Source of the DNA: Pirellulaceae bacterium
Lineage (GTDB): Bacteria; Planctomycetota; Planctomycetia; Pirellulales; Pirellulaceae
DNA: 64,000 bases
Direction of reading: 5' to 3'
Assembly: GCA_018402565.1 (NCBI GenBank)
Contig: JAGYIQ010000002.1
Coordinates: forward strand, 682,001 to 746,000
The notes under the pieces are model-generated. The model was not told where the DNA came from. It was given only the letters and a program-made list of their open reading frames with translations, and ran no database searches. The translations under genes and the position numbers were made by a program. Positions within the stretch are counted from its first letter, which is position 1, and the number at the start of each line of letters is the position of its first letter. Of the stretch, positions 9,358-17,385 are shown one piece after another.

Positions 9358-10448
9358 GGTTCGGGACGATTCGTAGGGGATCCGGGGGGAGGCGACTCGG
9401 AGCCGACCACCGCGGTCCGCGGCATGTCCGCAATTTGCAAGTACAAGTCACTGAAGGGAAAACCCGCCGCGAAATATTCGCGACAACGCTGCCGAAACGC
9501 CCCTAAATCGACATCCCCGACCACCGTCATCGTGCCATCCTGCCGCCAACGAGACAAGAGGACGTCCTCCTCCACTTGGCTGTCTTGATAGACGCGAAGC
9601 CCCAATCGCTCGATCACCTCACGCAGTACACGCTGCTCGCCCGGACTCAACCGCTCCCACGTGCGTTCGTTGATCAAGATCTGGATCGACGACTGACTGT
9701 GCCCCGTCAGACTCAGGTACTGCTGCACCTCGTGAAATCCCATCGCCTGAATCACCGGCACAGGGTTCTCCTGCCCATCGGCAATGCCCTGCTGCAGGGC
9801 CAGATAAACTTCCCCAAACGGCACAGGCAACGGCCGGGCCCCCAACGCTCGACCCGATGCCTGCCAGATATTCGAACCCGGCAGCCGCAGCCGAAAATCC
9901 GCCAAATCGGCCGGTGTCCGGATCGGCCGATTCGCCGTGATATGCCGCGCCCCATACGCCCAGGTATCCAACACCCGGATCCCGTAATCGCGACGCAGCC
10001 GCTCCCAGTGCGGAGCCATGATCGGCCCCTTGGCCACCTCCAACATGTGGTCCAAGTCTTGAAATACGTAGGCCGCGTCAAACACCCCCAACGGGGCATG
10101 CCACATCCCCAAAAAAGAGGGACCGGCGATCGCCAAGTCCAATTCGCCCGCTACCAACTGCTCCAACAATTCGGCCTCGTTCCCCAACTGGCCGGCCGGG
10201 AACACCGTAACTCGCAACCCCACCCCCGCCTCCGCCAAGGCCGCCGATAACTCAGAGGTGCCGTAGCGATGCGTCGGCGAATGCACTTCATAGACATGGC
10301 CCAACTTGAGTCGACGCGTCTCGCCCGGCTCCAGTGAATCGGTCCGCTGGCACCCCACCAACCCCAACGCCATCACCACGACTGTGACGAGGCCTGGCAC
10401 CGCCCCACGACCCCCGACCGCAATCCAAGACCACAGGAAGGATATCAT
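9354..10448 (-). CDS. dctP: TRAP transporter substrate-binding lipoprotein DctP
   Basis: A 364-residue extracytoplasmic solute receptor. The start at 10448 has GGAGG about 9 nt upstream and gives a signal peptide ending in lipobox LGLVGC, so it is likely a lipoprotein. The longer upstream frame lacks these. DctP features follow: KLGHVYEVHSPTHRYGTSELSAALAE, VTVFPAGQLGNEAELLEQLVAGELDLAIAGPS, then GARHITANRPIRTPADLADFRLRLPGS containing the conserved Arg that usually contacts a ligand carboxylate. This suggests an organic acid or sugar acid ligand, but that is inference. First of three overlapping TRAP genes; a small hypothetical gene ends 58 nt upstream. Confidence 0.92.
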   Translation of the reverse strand: MISFLWSWIAVGGRGAVPGLVTVVVMALGLVGCQRTDSLEPGETRRLKLGHVYEVHSPTHRYGTSELSAALAEAGVGLRVTVFPAGQLGNEAELLEQLVAGELDLAIAGPSFLGMWHAPLGVFDAAYVFQDLDHMLEVAKGPIMAPHWERLRRDYGIRVLDTWAYGARHITANRPIRTPADLADFRLRLPGSNIWQASGRALGARPLPVPFGEVYLALQQGIADGQENPVPVIQAMGFHEVQQYLSLTGHSQSSIQILINERTWERLSPGEQRVLREVIERLGLRVYQDSQVEEDVLLSRWRQDGTMTVVGDVDLGAFRQRCREYFAAGFPFSDLYLQIADMPRTAVVGSESPPPGSPTNRPEP

Positions 10449-10506
10449 ATGCAGCCCTCCATGACGGCCAGCTCGAATCAAGCGTGGGGCAATCGCCAAC
10501 ACCGAA

Positions 10507-11118
10507 CTATTGGTCGCGATTGGCCAACGGGCTGCGGACCGTGCCAGCAAACACCATGGTCATCGGACCCTGCTGGCCAACGCCTCGTACCGCCATCGGC
10601 TGCGCCCAAGTGAACGAGAAACCACCGACCTTACCGGAGTTCCCCTCCGCGACATAAACCACCGATTGGATCGGCCGAGCATTCCCGCCCGCACCGCCCT
10701 GAAACGGCAACATCCCCGTGGTCATGACAAAATCGAAGTCGCCCCCCGTGCCAGCAAGCCCCATTTGGAACGGCACATTCGTCGCATATTCGGCCACCAA
10801 AGCCATGCTGCGGGGATCCAACACCCAGCAAAACAAGTTGCCCGTCTGATGGTCCAAGGCAAAAATACCCTCGACACCGTCGTGAATTGCGCCCGTCGCT
10901 AACGACACCTTGTTGCCACGCGACGCCGAATCCAACCAAGCCGGCGTGCTGGCAATCGCCGAGGACTCAATCACCTGCAGCAGATTCTGGCCGTCCAAAC
11001 GCGAGGTCCCAGCCGCTCCCGTCCAACGAGACAGGAAAAAACCCGCAATCACGCCCGTCAACAACAGGCCCCAGATCGCCAAACGATTTTGCCAGCGAGA
11101 AGTCAGTTCCAGTTTCAT
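10507..11118 (-). CDS. Membrane-anchored hypothetical protein
   Basis: 203 residues with one N-terminal membrane segment (about 13-31, RLAIWGLLLTGVIAGFFLS) and a periplasmic remainder. That part contains segments such as GVEGIFALDHQTGNLFCWVLDPRS and SVVYVAEGNSGKVGGFSFTW, suggesting a small beta-rich domain. I do not recognise a named family. It lies 58 nt upstream of dctP on the same strand and may be co-transcribed with the TRAP genes, although nothing in its sequence suggests transport. No strong ribosome binding site is visible before the ATG. Confidence 0.75.
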   Translation of the reverse strand: MKLELTSRWQNRLAIWGLLLTGVIAGFFLSRWTGAAGTSRLDGQNLLQVIESSAIASTPAWLDSASRGNKVSLATGAIHDGVEGIFALDHQTGNLFCWVLDPRSMALVAEYATNVPFQMGLAGTGGDFDFVMTTGMLPFQGGAGGNARPIQSVVYVAEGNSGKVGGFSFTWAQPMAVRGVGQQGPMTMVFAGTVRSPLANRDQ

Positions 11119-11240
11119 AGCGCCATCTCATCAGTTGATTGCCAATCGGCCGACTCGCCCGTGTCCCGACGAGCCCTCACCCCAGCCCTCATCATATTTG
11201 CCCGACCGCTCCTCGGCAAGTTCGCTCGACCGCCTCCCGG

Positions 11241-11486
11241 TTAATCCGCGACAAACAGATCGTGCAAATCGAACGGCACCGCACAGGGAGCCAACGGCAG
11301 CAATGGCTCCCCCGGCTTCACGATGCTGCGGTCCTCATAAACGCCGGCGCGCGGGTTTCGGTAGACATGGACACACTGGCCCCGAGTGTCGACCACCCAG
11401 TACTCGCAGATACCCGACTCCGCGTACAACTCGGATTTCTCCACAAGATCCGCCTGCAAACTGCTGTCCGCGACCTCAATGGCCAA
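11241..11486 (-). pseudogene. Uma2 (DUF820) family nuclease, C-terminal fragment
   Basis: 81 residues match only the C-terminal half of Uma2-family putative restriction-endonuclease-fold proteins: LAIEVADSSLQADLVEKSELYAESGICEYWVVD, then VYRNPRAGVYED. The core (I/V)EVADSS and EYWVVD motifs are intact. Upstream in the same frame, APSDVK continues the family pattern for a few residues and then meets a TGA at about 11505. The frame beyond it (KFARLRVRIAAGLGM...) does not resemble an Uma2 N-terminus. Full-length members have about 180-200 residues. I read this as a decayed remnant rather than a gene with an alternative start (TTG at 11486). Confidence 0.65.
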
Positions 11487-11829
11487 TTTGACATCGGACG
11501 GTGCTCATCGAATCAACTCCGCTGTCCCGCGATCAGGCAGCATCCCCAACCCCGCTGCAATCCTAACCCGCAGCCGCGCAAACTTCAACTCAATTCGTCC
11601 GCATTCCGCCGGTCACACCGCCGAATTCGCGGGGCCCAACACGCCCGAGCGAGCAGGCCCGATCGCCCCCGAATGAAAGCGACTTGCGAAATGCACCAGC
11701 CCCGAGGATTAGCTCCCACCCGTGAACGGTTACAAAAAAGTCACGCTCGAAAAAAGCCACGCTCGACAACCAAGCTGTGGATCGCCGCGGCGAATACAGC
11801 CCATGGGGCCTAACACGCAGTCCATAAAC
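11487..11829. other. Region with gene decay, nothing intact
   Basis: 343 nt between the Uma2 fragment and the zinc-ribbon remnant. Minus-strand reading upstream of the Uma2 fragment is open for about 40 codons but unrecognised. No RNA gene or terminator was found. Confidence 0.4.
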
Positions 11830-12175
11830 ATGCCACTGCCCCAAATAACCCCAGTCGCGCGACTCTACCCCTGTCCCCGCTGCGGTCGCGATCGTCATGG
11901 CTTGGAAGCCCCCTGCCAGCCCTGTGGCTGGCAGCCACCACTCACCCGATCGCAAGTCCCGGCAGTGGCAGCACCAGCACCAACCCGACACACTGGCCTG
12001 GCAGGAAGCCCAAGAGGTGCTGGCTGCTGCTCGGCACGTGGCAATGGCCGGCTCGGCGTCAATCTGTTGGGCGGCAGTCGCGTTCACGCCGCCCGGCGAG
12101 CCCTTGGGGACCGCTGCCGCCGTCCTGTTTGCGGGGCTGGCCTTTTGGCGCCTCAGCCACTGGCTAAGGCCCTAA
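11830..12175 (+). pseudogene. Probable frameshifted zinc-ribbon membrane protein
   Basis: Two adjacent frames look like halves of one small protein. From ATG 11830, MPLPQITPVARLYPCPRCGR continues to a second CQPC pair, giving a Cys4 zinc ribbon (CPRC...CQPC). About 25 codons later the protein-like composition switches to the +2 frame: QPDTLAWQEAQEVLAAARHV, then two hydrophobic stretches (AMAGSASICWAAVAF and LGTAAAVLFAGLAFWRL) and a stop at 12175. The shift lies roughly between 11920 and 11945. Zinc ribbon plus two C-terminal membrane segments is a common small planctomycete architecture. It is either a true pseudogene or a sequencing indel. There is no clear ribosome binding site. Confidence 0.4.
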
Positions 12176-12331
12176 GCACCGGCCCCATTTGTCGGCTGGC
12201 CAGCCAAACCAACCCGCCGCTTTCACCCCACCGCAGATTTCTTGTAACCTTTTTCCAGGTGGGGGATCACTCCTTCTGTCACGCCAGTACGGCGAGTGAG
12301 TTTGTCCGTTGGGGAGCTGAAGGAGTTCGAC

Positions 12332-13831
12332 ATGTTGCTGAAGTATTTCTACGACCAGGCCTTGGCCCATGCCTCGTATTTGGTGGGCTGCCAACGGACC
12401 GGCGAAGCGATCGTGGTGGATCCAGGTCGCGACGTCCGCGGTTATCTGGCGGCCGCTAAAAAGGAAGGTATGCGAATCGTAGGAGTCGCCGAGACTCACA
12501 TTCATGCCGACTATGTCTCCGGGGCGCGGGAACTGGCCGACCAACACGGCGCGACACTGTATGTCTCGGACGAAGGACCAGCGGCTTGGAAGTACGAGTA
12601 CGCCGCGGCTTATCCGCATCGCTTGCTCAAGGACGGTGACGTGTTCTCGGCGGGGAACATCGACTTCCAGACCCTGCACACGCCCGGGCACACCCCCGAG
12701 AGCATTTCGTTCATGATCACCGATCGCGGCGGCGGAGCGGACAAGCCCATGGGGATCTTTACCGGTGACTTTGTCTTTGTGGGTTCGATCGGTCGCCCCG
12801 ATTTGTTGGAGAAAGCGGCCGCGATGCTGGGCACCGCCGAAGCCGGGGCGCGCGCCCTGTTCCAATCGGTAGAAAAATTCAAACAATTGCCAGATTATCT
12901 GCAAATTTGGCCGGCCCATGGAGCGGGCAGCGCCTGCGGCAAGGGCTTGGGTGCGATCCCCTCCAGCACGGTCGGCTACGAGAAGATGTTCAACCCCGGC
13001 CTGCAGTTCCATGACGAACAGGCGTTTGTCGACTATATCTTGGCCGACCAGCCGGAAGCTCCCAAGTACTTCGCCGTGATGAAACGAGTCAACAAGGTAG
13101 GGCCGGCGGTCATCGGCCACCAGCCCTTGCCGCCGCGGCTGCCGATTGCGCAAGTCGCCACGGCCCCGCGGGCGCAGATGGTGATCGATATCGGATCCGA
13201 CGAGGTGTTCGCCCATGGACACGTGCCGGGCTCGATCAATATCCCCTTGAAGTACTTGGCGGCCTGGGCCGGTTGGTTGGTGGACTACGATCAAGCGATC
13301 AGTTTGATTGCCGAGGAGCAGGATCTGGCGGAAGCGATCCGCGTGCTGCAGAAGATCGGCATCGACAAGGTCACGGGATATTTCTCGGCGGCCGAGGTCG
13401 CGGCGACGGGGGCGCGAACCGAGAGTTTCGCCGAAGTGAGCCCGGCCGAGATTGCCTCGGCCGTGGAACAAGGCCAAGTCATCTTGATCGACGTCCGCGG
13501 AGAGAGCGAATGGCGTGAACATCACATCGCCAAAGCCCAACGCTGCTTCCTGGCCAACCTACCCGAGATGGCAGCCAAGTTCTCCGGCGACTGCACGCTG
13601 GTGTTTCAATGCCGCAGTGGCGGTCGTTCGGCGATCGCCGCCAGCATCGCTCAGGCGGCCGGTGTCCGCAACGTTCAGAACCTGAAGGGTGGCATCAACG
13701 CCTGGGTCAAGGCCGGCTTGCCCGTGGTGGAAGTGGGACCCATGTGCGGGCCAGGCTCCACCGCCTGCACGCACGAGGCAGCCCAACAAAGCCAAGCCGT
13801 GTTCTGGACCGCCCAGTGCCCCGTCGCCTAG
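12332..13831 (+). CDS. MBL-fold persulfide dioxygenase-like protein fused to two rhodanese domains
   Basis: 499 residues; start chosen at 12332 because AAGGAG lies 7 nt upstream. Residues 1-240 are a metallo-beta-lactamase-fold domain of the ETHE1/CstB type, with ETHIHADYVSGARELA metal-binding motif, TPGHTPESIS and FTGDFVFVGSIGRPDL. A first rhodanese-like domain (about 275-360) has no catalytic Cys. The second (about 375-480) has the active loop CRSGGRS (Cys about 427). The C-terminus carries two further Cys (MCGPGSTACTH). Family enzymes oxidise glutathione- or protein persulfide to sulfite and exchange sulfane sulfur. First gene of the sulfur cluster running to 17934. Confidence 0.9.
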   Translation: MLLKYFYDQALAHASYLVGCQRTGEAIVVDPGRDVRGYLAAAKKEGMRIVGVAETHIHADYVSGARELADQHGATLYVSDEGPAAWKYEYAAAYPHRLLKDGDVFSAGNIDFQTLHTPGHTPESISFMITDRGGGADKPMGIFTGDFVFVGSIGRPDLLEKAAAMLGTAEAGARALFQSVEKFKQLPDYLQIWPAHGAGSACGKGLGAIPSSTVGYEKMFNPGLQFHDEQAFVDYILADQPEAPKYFAVMKRVNKVGPAVIGHQPLPPRLPIAQVATAPRAQMVIDIGSDEVFAHGHVPGSINIPLKYLAAWAGWLVDYDQAISLIAEEQDLAEAIRVLQKIGIDKVTGYFSAAEVAATGARTESFAEVSPAEIASAVEQGQVILIDVRGESEWREHHIAKAQRCFLANLPEMAAKFSGDCTLVFQCRSGGRSAIAASIAQAAGVRNVQNLKGGINAWVKAGLPVVEVGPMCGPGSTACTHEAAQQSQAVFWTAQCPVA

Positions 13832-13845
13832 CGAGCGAGTTGATT

Positions 13846-13925
13846 CTTACGTAGCGGAATGCGTCAAGCATTTCGTTACCCTAGAAAAAACTCGGCGTCA
13901 CGTGTTGCGGAAAAATCAACCAGCC
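13846..13925. repeat. Degenerate copy of the CTTGTTGATTTTTCC repeat family
   Basis: Contains the closing arm of the family in inverse orientation (GTAGCGGAATGCGTCAAGCA) and a second arm GGAAAAATCAACCAGCCC. Better preserved relatives lie at 34779-35007 and 41452-41725. Located between the MBL-rhodanese gene and the first YeeE-like gene. Confidence 0.7.
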
Positions 13926-13949
13926 CACACGACAAAATAGGAACTTGAA

Positions 13950-14447
13950 ATGATCGAATTTATCCTCCAACCGTGGCCGTGGTGGTTTTCCGGCGTGCTG
14001 GTCGGCCTGACCGTACCGCTGCTGTTCCTGCTCGCTGGCAAAGCCTTCGGGATTTCCACCAGCCTGCAGCAAATCGGCGCCATGTGTGCGCCGGGCAGCC
14101 GCGCCGCCTACCTCCGCGATTACGATTGGCGCGAGGGCCTCTGGACCTTGGTATTTGTGGGCGGCATCGCGCTGGGCGGCTTGGTGGGGACTCACCTGCT
14201 GTCGGCCCAGCCCATCGAGTTCCTCCCGGAGTCATTCCAGTCGCCCGCCGGGGTCGCGCGGCTACTCGTTGGCGGCTTCTTGATCGGGTTCGGCACGCGG
14301 TACGCCGGCGGCTGTACTTCGGGACACTCGATCACCGGCATCGCCAATCTGAGTTGGCCCAGCCTGGTGGCGACCGTGTTCTTTTTTGTCGGCGGACTGG
14401 CCGTCACGTGGGGCCTGGGTGGATGGCTGTTCGGCAACGGCGGTTGA
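13950..14447 (+). CDS. YeeE/YedE family half-transporter (N-terminal type)
   Basis: A 165-residue membrane protein with four to five segments. It carries the family signature GGCTSGHSITGIA (about 129-141), whose Cys is one of the conserved cysteines thought to hand on thiosulfate or sulfide sulfur in YeeE/TsuA. An early Cys (GAMCAPGSRAAYLRDYDWREGL) also fits the pattern. E. coli YeeE is a single protein of about 350 residues; here the two halves are separate genes, a known bacterial arrangement near sulfide-oxidising enzymes. The partner half follows 60 nt downstream. Likely role: import or export of reduced sulfur linked to the flanking persulfide dioxygenase and SQR. Confidence 0.85.
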   Translation: MIEFILQPWPWWFSGVLVGLTVPLLFLLAGKAFGISTSLQQIGAMCAPGSRAAYLRDYDWREGLWTLVFVGGIALGGLVGTHLLSAQPIEFLPESFQSPAGVARLLVGGFLIGFGTRYAGGCTSGHSITGIANLSWPSLVATVFFFVGGLAVTWGLGGWLFGNGG

Positions 14448-14507
14448 AACCGAGCGATTGAAATCGAGCGACTGGGGAATTTGCAACAAAAATAGGTGGT
14501 AAGGCAT

Positions 14508-15017
14508 ATGACGACCGATGAACAGAAGCCAGTCGGACAGGACCAACCGGTACAGGCTCAACCAACGAAGGTTCAAGCGGCGCAGGCGAGCGGTTGGATG
14601 ACGGCCGGCGGGTACTTCCGGGTGTTGTTGATGGGTGTATTTTTTGGCGTTGTCTTGGTCAAGTCGGAAGTGGTCCGCTGGCAACGGGTCCATGACATGT
14701 TCCTGTTCCGCGAGGCGCACATGTACCTGATCATTACGACGGGAATTATCGTCGCGGCTCTCGCCATGCAAGTGATCAAACGCGCCGGAATCAAGACCTG
14801 GGATGGGCAGACGATTCAATACAAGCCGAAACCGTTCCATAAAGGTGTGATCCTGGGCGGCATGATCTTTGGCGCCGGATGGGCGATCACGGGCGCGTGC
14901 CCCGGTCCCATCTACGCCCAAATTGGAGCAGGTGCCTGGATGGCGCTGGCGACGCTCGGTGGAGCGTTGTTGGGTATGTTTGCCTACGCGTACGCCAAGC
15001 CGGTGCTTCCTCACTAG
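14508..15017 (+). CDS. YeeE/YedE family half-transporter (C-terminal type)
   Basis: 169 residues; start at 14508 with AGGTGG about 9 nt upstream rather than the GTG at 14496. After a hydrophilic, Q-rich N-terminus of about 30 residues come four membrane segments. The second family signature GAGWAITGACPGPIYAQIGAG (here split: GAGWAITGACPG, then PIYAQIGAG) supplies the other conserved Cys. Together with the preceding gene it makes a complete YeeE-like unit with one sulfur-relay Cys per half. The TauE/SafE gene begins 21 nt downstream, so co-transcription is likely. Confidence 0.85.
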   Translation: MTTDEQKPVGQDQPVQAQPTKVQAAQASGWMTAGGYFRVLLMGVFFGVVLVKSEVVRWQRVHDMFLFREAHMYLIITTGIIVAALAMQVIKRAGIKTWDGQTIQYKPKPFHKGVILGGMIFGAGWAITGACPGPIYAQIGAGAWMALATLGGALLGMFAYAYAKPVLPH

Positions 15018-15038
15018 GTCAGCAAGGGATTATCGATC

Positions 15039-15917
15039 GTGTGGACCATTCTCGGTGCGCTGCTAATTGGACTTTCGCTGGGGCTGCTCGGTTCCGGCGG
15101 CTCCATCCTCACGGTCCCCGTGTTGGTGTACCTGTTGGGCCATGAGGGTAAATCCGCCATTGCCGAATCGTTGGCCATTGTCGGTGGTATCGCTTTAGCA
15201 GGCGCGATCCCCTACGGTGTCGCTCGTCAGATCGATTGGCGGAGTGCTGTTTTTTTTGGCATTCCAGGAATGGCCGGGACCTACGGCGGCGCGTGGCTGG
15301 CGAAATTCTTGCCAGCGGCCGTCCAATTGGTGCTGTTTGCGGCGGTCATGCTGTTGGCGGCCTGGATGATGTATCGCCAGACCTGCCGGAAACTGGAGTC
15401 AGCTCCGCACGACGACTCACCGCAACCGCCGGCGGGACCAAGTAGCGAATCCGCCCTGCCCGCTCATCGGCACCCGCTCTGGCAGATCGTGCTGGAGGGA
15501 CTGGCGGTCGGCGTGCTGACCGGCTTGGTCGGTGTGGGTGGGGGGTTCTTGATCATTCCGGCCCTGGTGCTGCTGGGCGGGTTGCCCATGCGACTGGCGG
15601 TCGGCACCAGCCTGGTGGTGATTGCCGCCAAGTCGTTTGCAGGGTTTGCGAAATACGTGGAAGTCCTGCAAGACATGCAGGTCGCTTTGGACTGGTCCAC
15701 GATCGGCTGGTTTGTGGTACTGGGCATTGTGGGTACCTTTGCCGGCAACTACTTGGGCACCAAACTGAACCAGCGGGCACTGCAACGGGTGTTTGCCGCG
15801 TTTTTGCTGGTCATGGGCGCGTTTGTCCTGTCCCAGGAATTGCCCAAAGTCTGGAGCCAGGCGGGAACCGCCACTCCCGCCAGCGAAAACGAGCTGGAGT
15901 CCCCCACGAGTCACTGA
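15039..15917 (+). CDS. TauE/SafE family anion exporter
   Basis: 292 residues, GTG start, with seven to eight membrane segments in two homologous halves. Each half begins with a glycine-rich turn: LSLGLLGSGGSILTVPVLVYLLG (about 11-33) and GVLTGLVGVGGGFLIIPALVLL (about 158-179), the classic TauE/SafE pattern. A hydrophilic linker (about 115-145) separates the halves. Members export sulfite, sulfoacetate or similar anions. Next to a persulfide dioxygenase and SQR, sulfite export is the reasonable inference. SQR starts 68 nt downstream. Confidence 0.88.
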   Translation: MWTILGALLIGLSLGLLGSGGSILTVPVLVYLLGHEGKSAIAESLAIVGGIALAGAIPYGVARQIDWRSAVFFGIPGMAGTYGGAWLAKFLPAAVQLVLFAAVMLLAAWMMYRQTCRKLESAPHDDSPQPPAGPSSESALPAHRHPLWQIVLEGLAVGVLTGLVGVGGGFLIIPALVLLGGLPMRLAVGTSLVVIAAKSFAGFAKYVEVLQDMQVALDWSTIGWFVVLGIVGTFAGNYLGTKLNQRALQRVFAAFLLVMGAFVLSQELPKVWSQAGTATPASENELESPTSH

Positions 15918-15985
15918 TTGTGGTAGAATTTGGGACGCCTGCCACTCGTCGAACCGATCCCGAGATTTCAACCTAGGAGCTTATC

Positions 15986-17239
15986 ATGAGTGCGACTTCG
16001 ACCTCACAACGGCCTGATTTGGAACAGGCCCCAGTGGATACCGACCGCAAGATCGTGCGGCATCAAGTCGTCGTGGTGGGCGGTGGCACGGCCGGCATCT
16101 CGGTTGCCGCCCGTCTGACCAATGGCTGGTTCAATCGAACCGATGTCGCCATCATCGATCCGGCCAAGGATCACTTTTACCAACCGGCCTGGACTTTGGT
16201 GGGCGGCGGCGCGTTCAACTTATCGGCCACTCGCCGAGACGAAGCAGCGGTCATTCCCGCCCGTGCCAAGTGGTACCCGACGGCCGTGACGGAGTTCGAT
16301 CCAGAACACAACCGTATCTACACACAAGACGGGACGATCATCGAGTACGATTTCTTGGTCGTGGCGGCCGGGATCCAGCTCAATTGGCATGCGATCAAGG
16401 GCTTGGAGGAGTCGCTGGGCGAGGGCGGCGTCTGCAGCAACTATAGCTACCAAACCGTGGGCAGCACCTGGGACAGCATCCGCAACTTCCAGGGCGGTAC
16501 CGCGATCTTTACGCATCCGGCCACCCCCATCAAATGTGGCGGGGCACCCCAGAAGATTTGTTATCTGGCGGAAGAGCATTTTCGCAAAAGCGGCGTGCGC
16601 GACAAATCGCGAGTCATCTTCGCCATCGCGGCTCCCGAGCTCTTCGCCGTGGAGAAGTACCGCAAGGTATTGGAGACCGTCGCCCAACGACAAGGCGTGG
16701 AAGTGTTGCTGGACCACGAATTGGTCGCCGTCAGCAGCGACACCAAAGAAGCCATCTTCCGCCGCAAAGCCGACGGTGAAGAGGTATCCATTAACTACGA
16801 CATGATCCACGTCACGCCGCCGCAAGGTCCACCCAAGTTTATCGCTCAGAGCCCCTTGGCCGATGCCGCCGGTTGGGTCGATGTGGATCGGCACACGCTA
16901 CAACATGTCCGGTATCCAAACGTCTTCGGACTGGGTGATTGCGCCAACCTCCCGACCTCCAAAACAGGCGCCGCAATCCGTAAACAGGCCCCCGTGGCCG
17001 CGGCCAACCTGCGAGCCGCGTTGCTGGACCAACCCCTGCCCGCTCGCTACGATGGTTACACATCCTGCCCCCTGGTGACCGGCTACGGCAAGTTGGTGCT
17101 GGCCGAGTTCGGCTACGACAAGCAGCCGTCCGAGACCTTCCCCTTTGATCAAGGGAAAGAACGGTGGAGCATGTGGTTGCTGAAGAAATACTTGCTGCCC
17201 GTGCTGTATTGGCAGGGCATGCTCAAGGGCCGTGCCTAA
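15986..17239 (+). CDS. sqr: Type II sulfide:quinone oxidoreductase
   Basis: A 417-residue FAD-dependent enzyme that oxidises sulfide to protein- or thiol-bound sulfane sulfur and reduces membrane quinone. The FAD motif VVGGGTAG is at about 31-38. Type II (mitochondrial-like) hallmarks are present: KCGGAPQKICYL (Cys 184) and YTSCPLVTG (Cys 361). The two cysteines are 177 residues apart, essentially the spacing of Cys201/Cys379 in human SQOR. GLGDCANLPTSKTGAAIRKQ matches the second FAD-binding segment, and the C-terminal KKYLLPVLYW is the amphipathic membrane anchor. It follows the TauE gene, and its product feeds the upstream persulfide dioxygenase. Confidence 0.95.
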   Translation: MSATSTSQRPDLEQAPVDTDRKIVRHQVVVVGGGTAGISVAARLTNGWFNRTDVAIIDPAKDHFYQPAWTLVGGGAFNLSATRRDEAAVIPARAKWYPTAVTEFDPEHNRIYTQDGTIIEYDFLVVAAGIQLNWHAIKGLEESLGEGGVCSNYSYQTVGSTWDSIRNFQGGTAIFTHPATPIKCGGAPQKICYLAEEHFRKSGVRDKSRVIFAIAAPELFAVEKYRKVLETVAQRQGVEVLLDHELVAVSSDTKEAIFRRKADGEEVSINYDMIHVTPPQGPPKFIAQSPLADAAGWVDVDRHTLQHVRYPNVFGLGDCANLPTSKTGAAIRKQAPVAAANLRAALLDQPLPARYDGYTSCPLVTGYGKLVLAEFGYDKQPSETFPFDQGKERWSMWLLKKYLLPVLYWQGMLKGRA

Positions 17240-17251
17240 GGTCTGGGCAAG

Positions 17252-17340
17252 AATTAACCTACCGAACTGCAAATCAGCCGGCGTGCGTTAGCACCCGGTT
17301 GTCGCAAAAATCGCAAATCAGCCGGAGTGCGTTAGCACAA
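17252..17340. repeat. REP-like palindromic repeat, two copies
   Basis: Copy 1 (17272-17300) has core AGCCGGCGTGCGTTAGCAC plus CCGGTT, which folds as CCGG-GTG/CAC-CCGG with loop CGTTA. Copy 2 (17316-17338) is truncated after GCAC. The 20 nt before copy 1 (17252-17271) also match the region preceding the copy at 49736, so the repeat there is about 50 bp. A third copy at 17936 lies just past the next gene. Confidence 0.85.
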
Positions 17341-17385
17341 GCCACAGCCACCACTGGTAGCAATATCGCATAAAAGGAAAAAAAC

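Noticed and set aside
11487-11510. TGA before the Uma2 fragment as a selenocysteine codon
   Set aside because: The family has no Cys there, no suitable hairpin was seen, and sequence upstream of the TGA does not match Uma2.
12164-13540. 458-codon open frame on -
   Set aside because: Antisense of the MBL-rhodanese gene, which has clear motifs and a good ribosome binding site.
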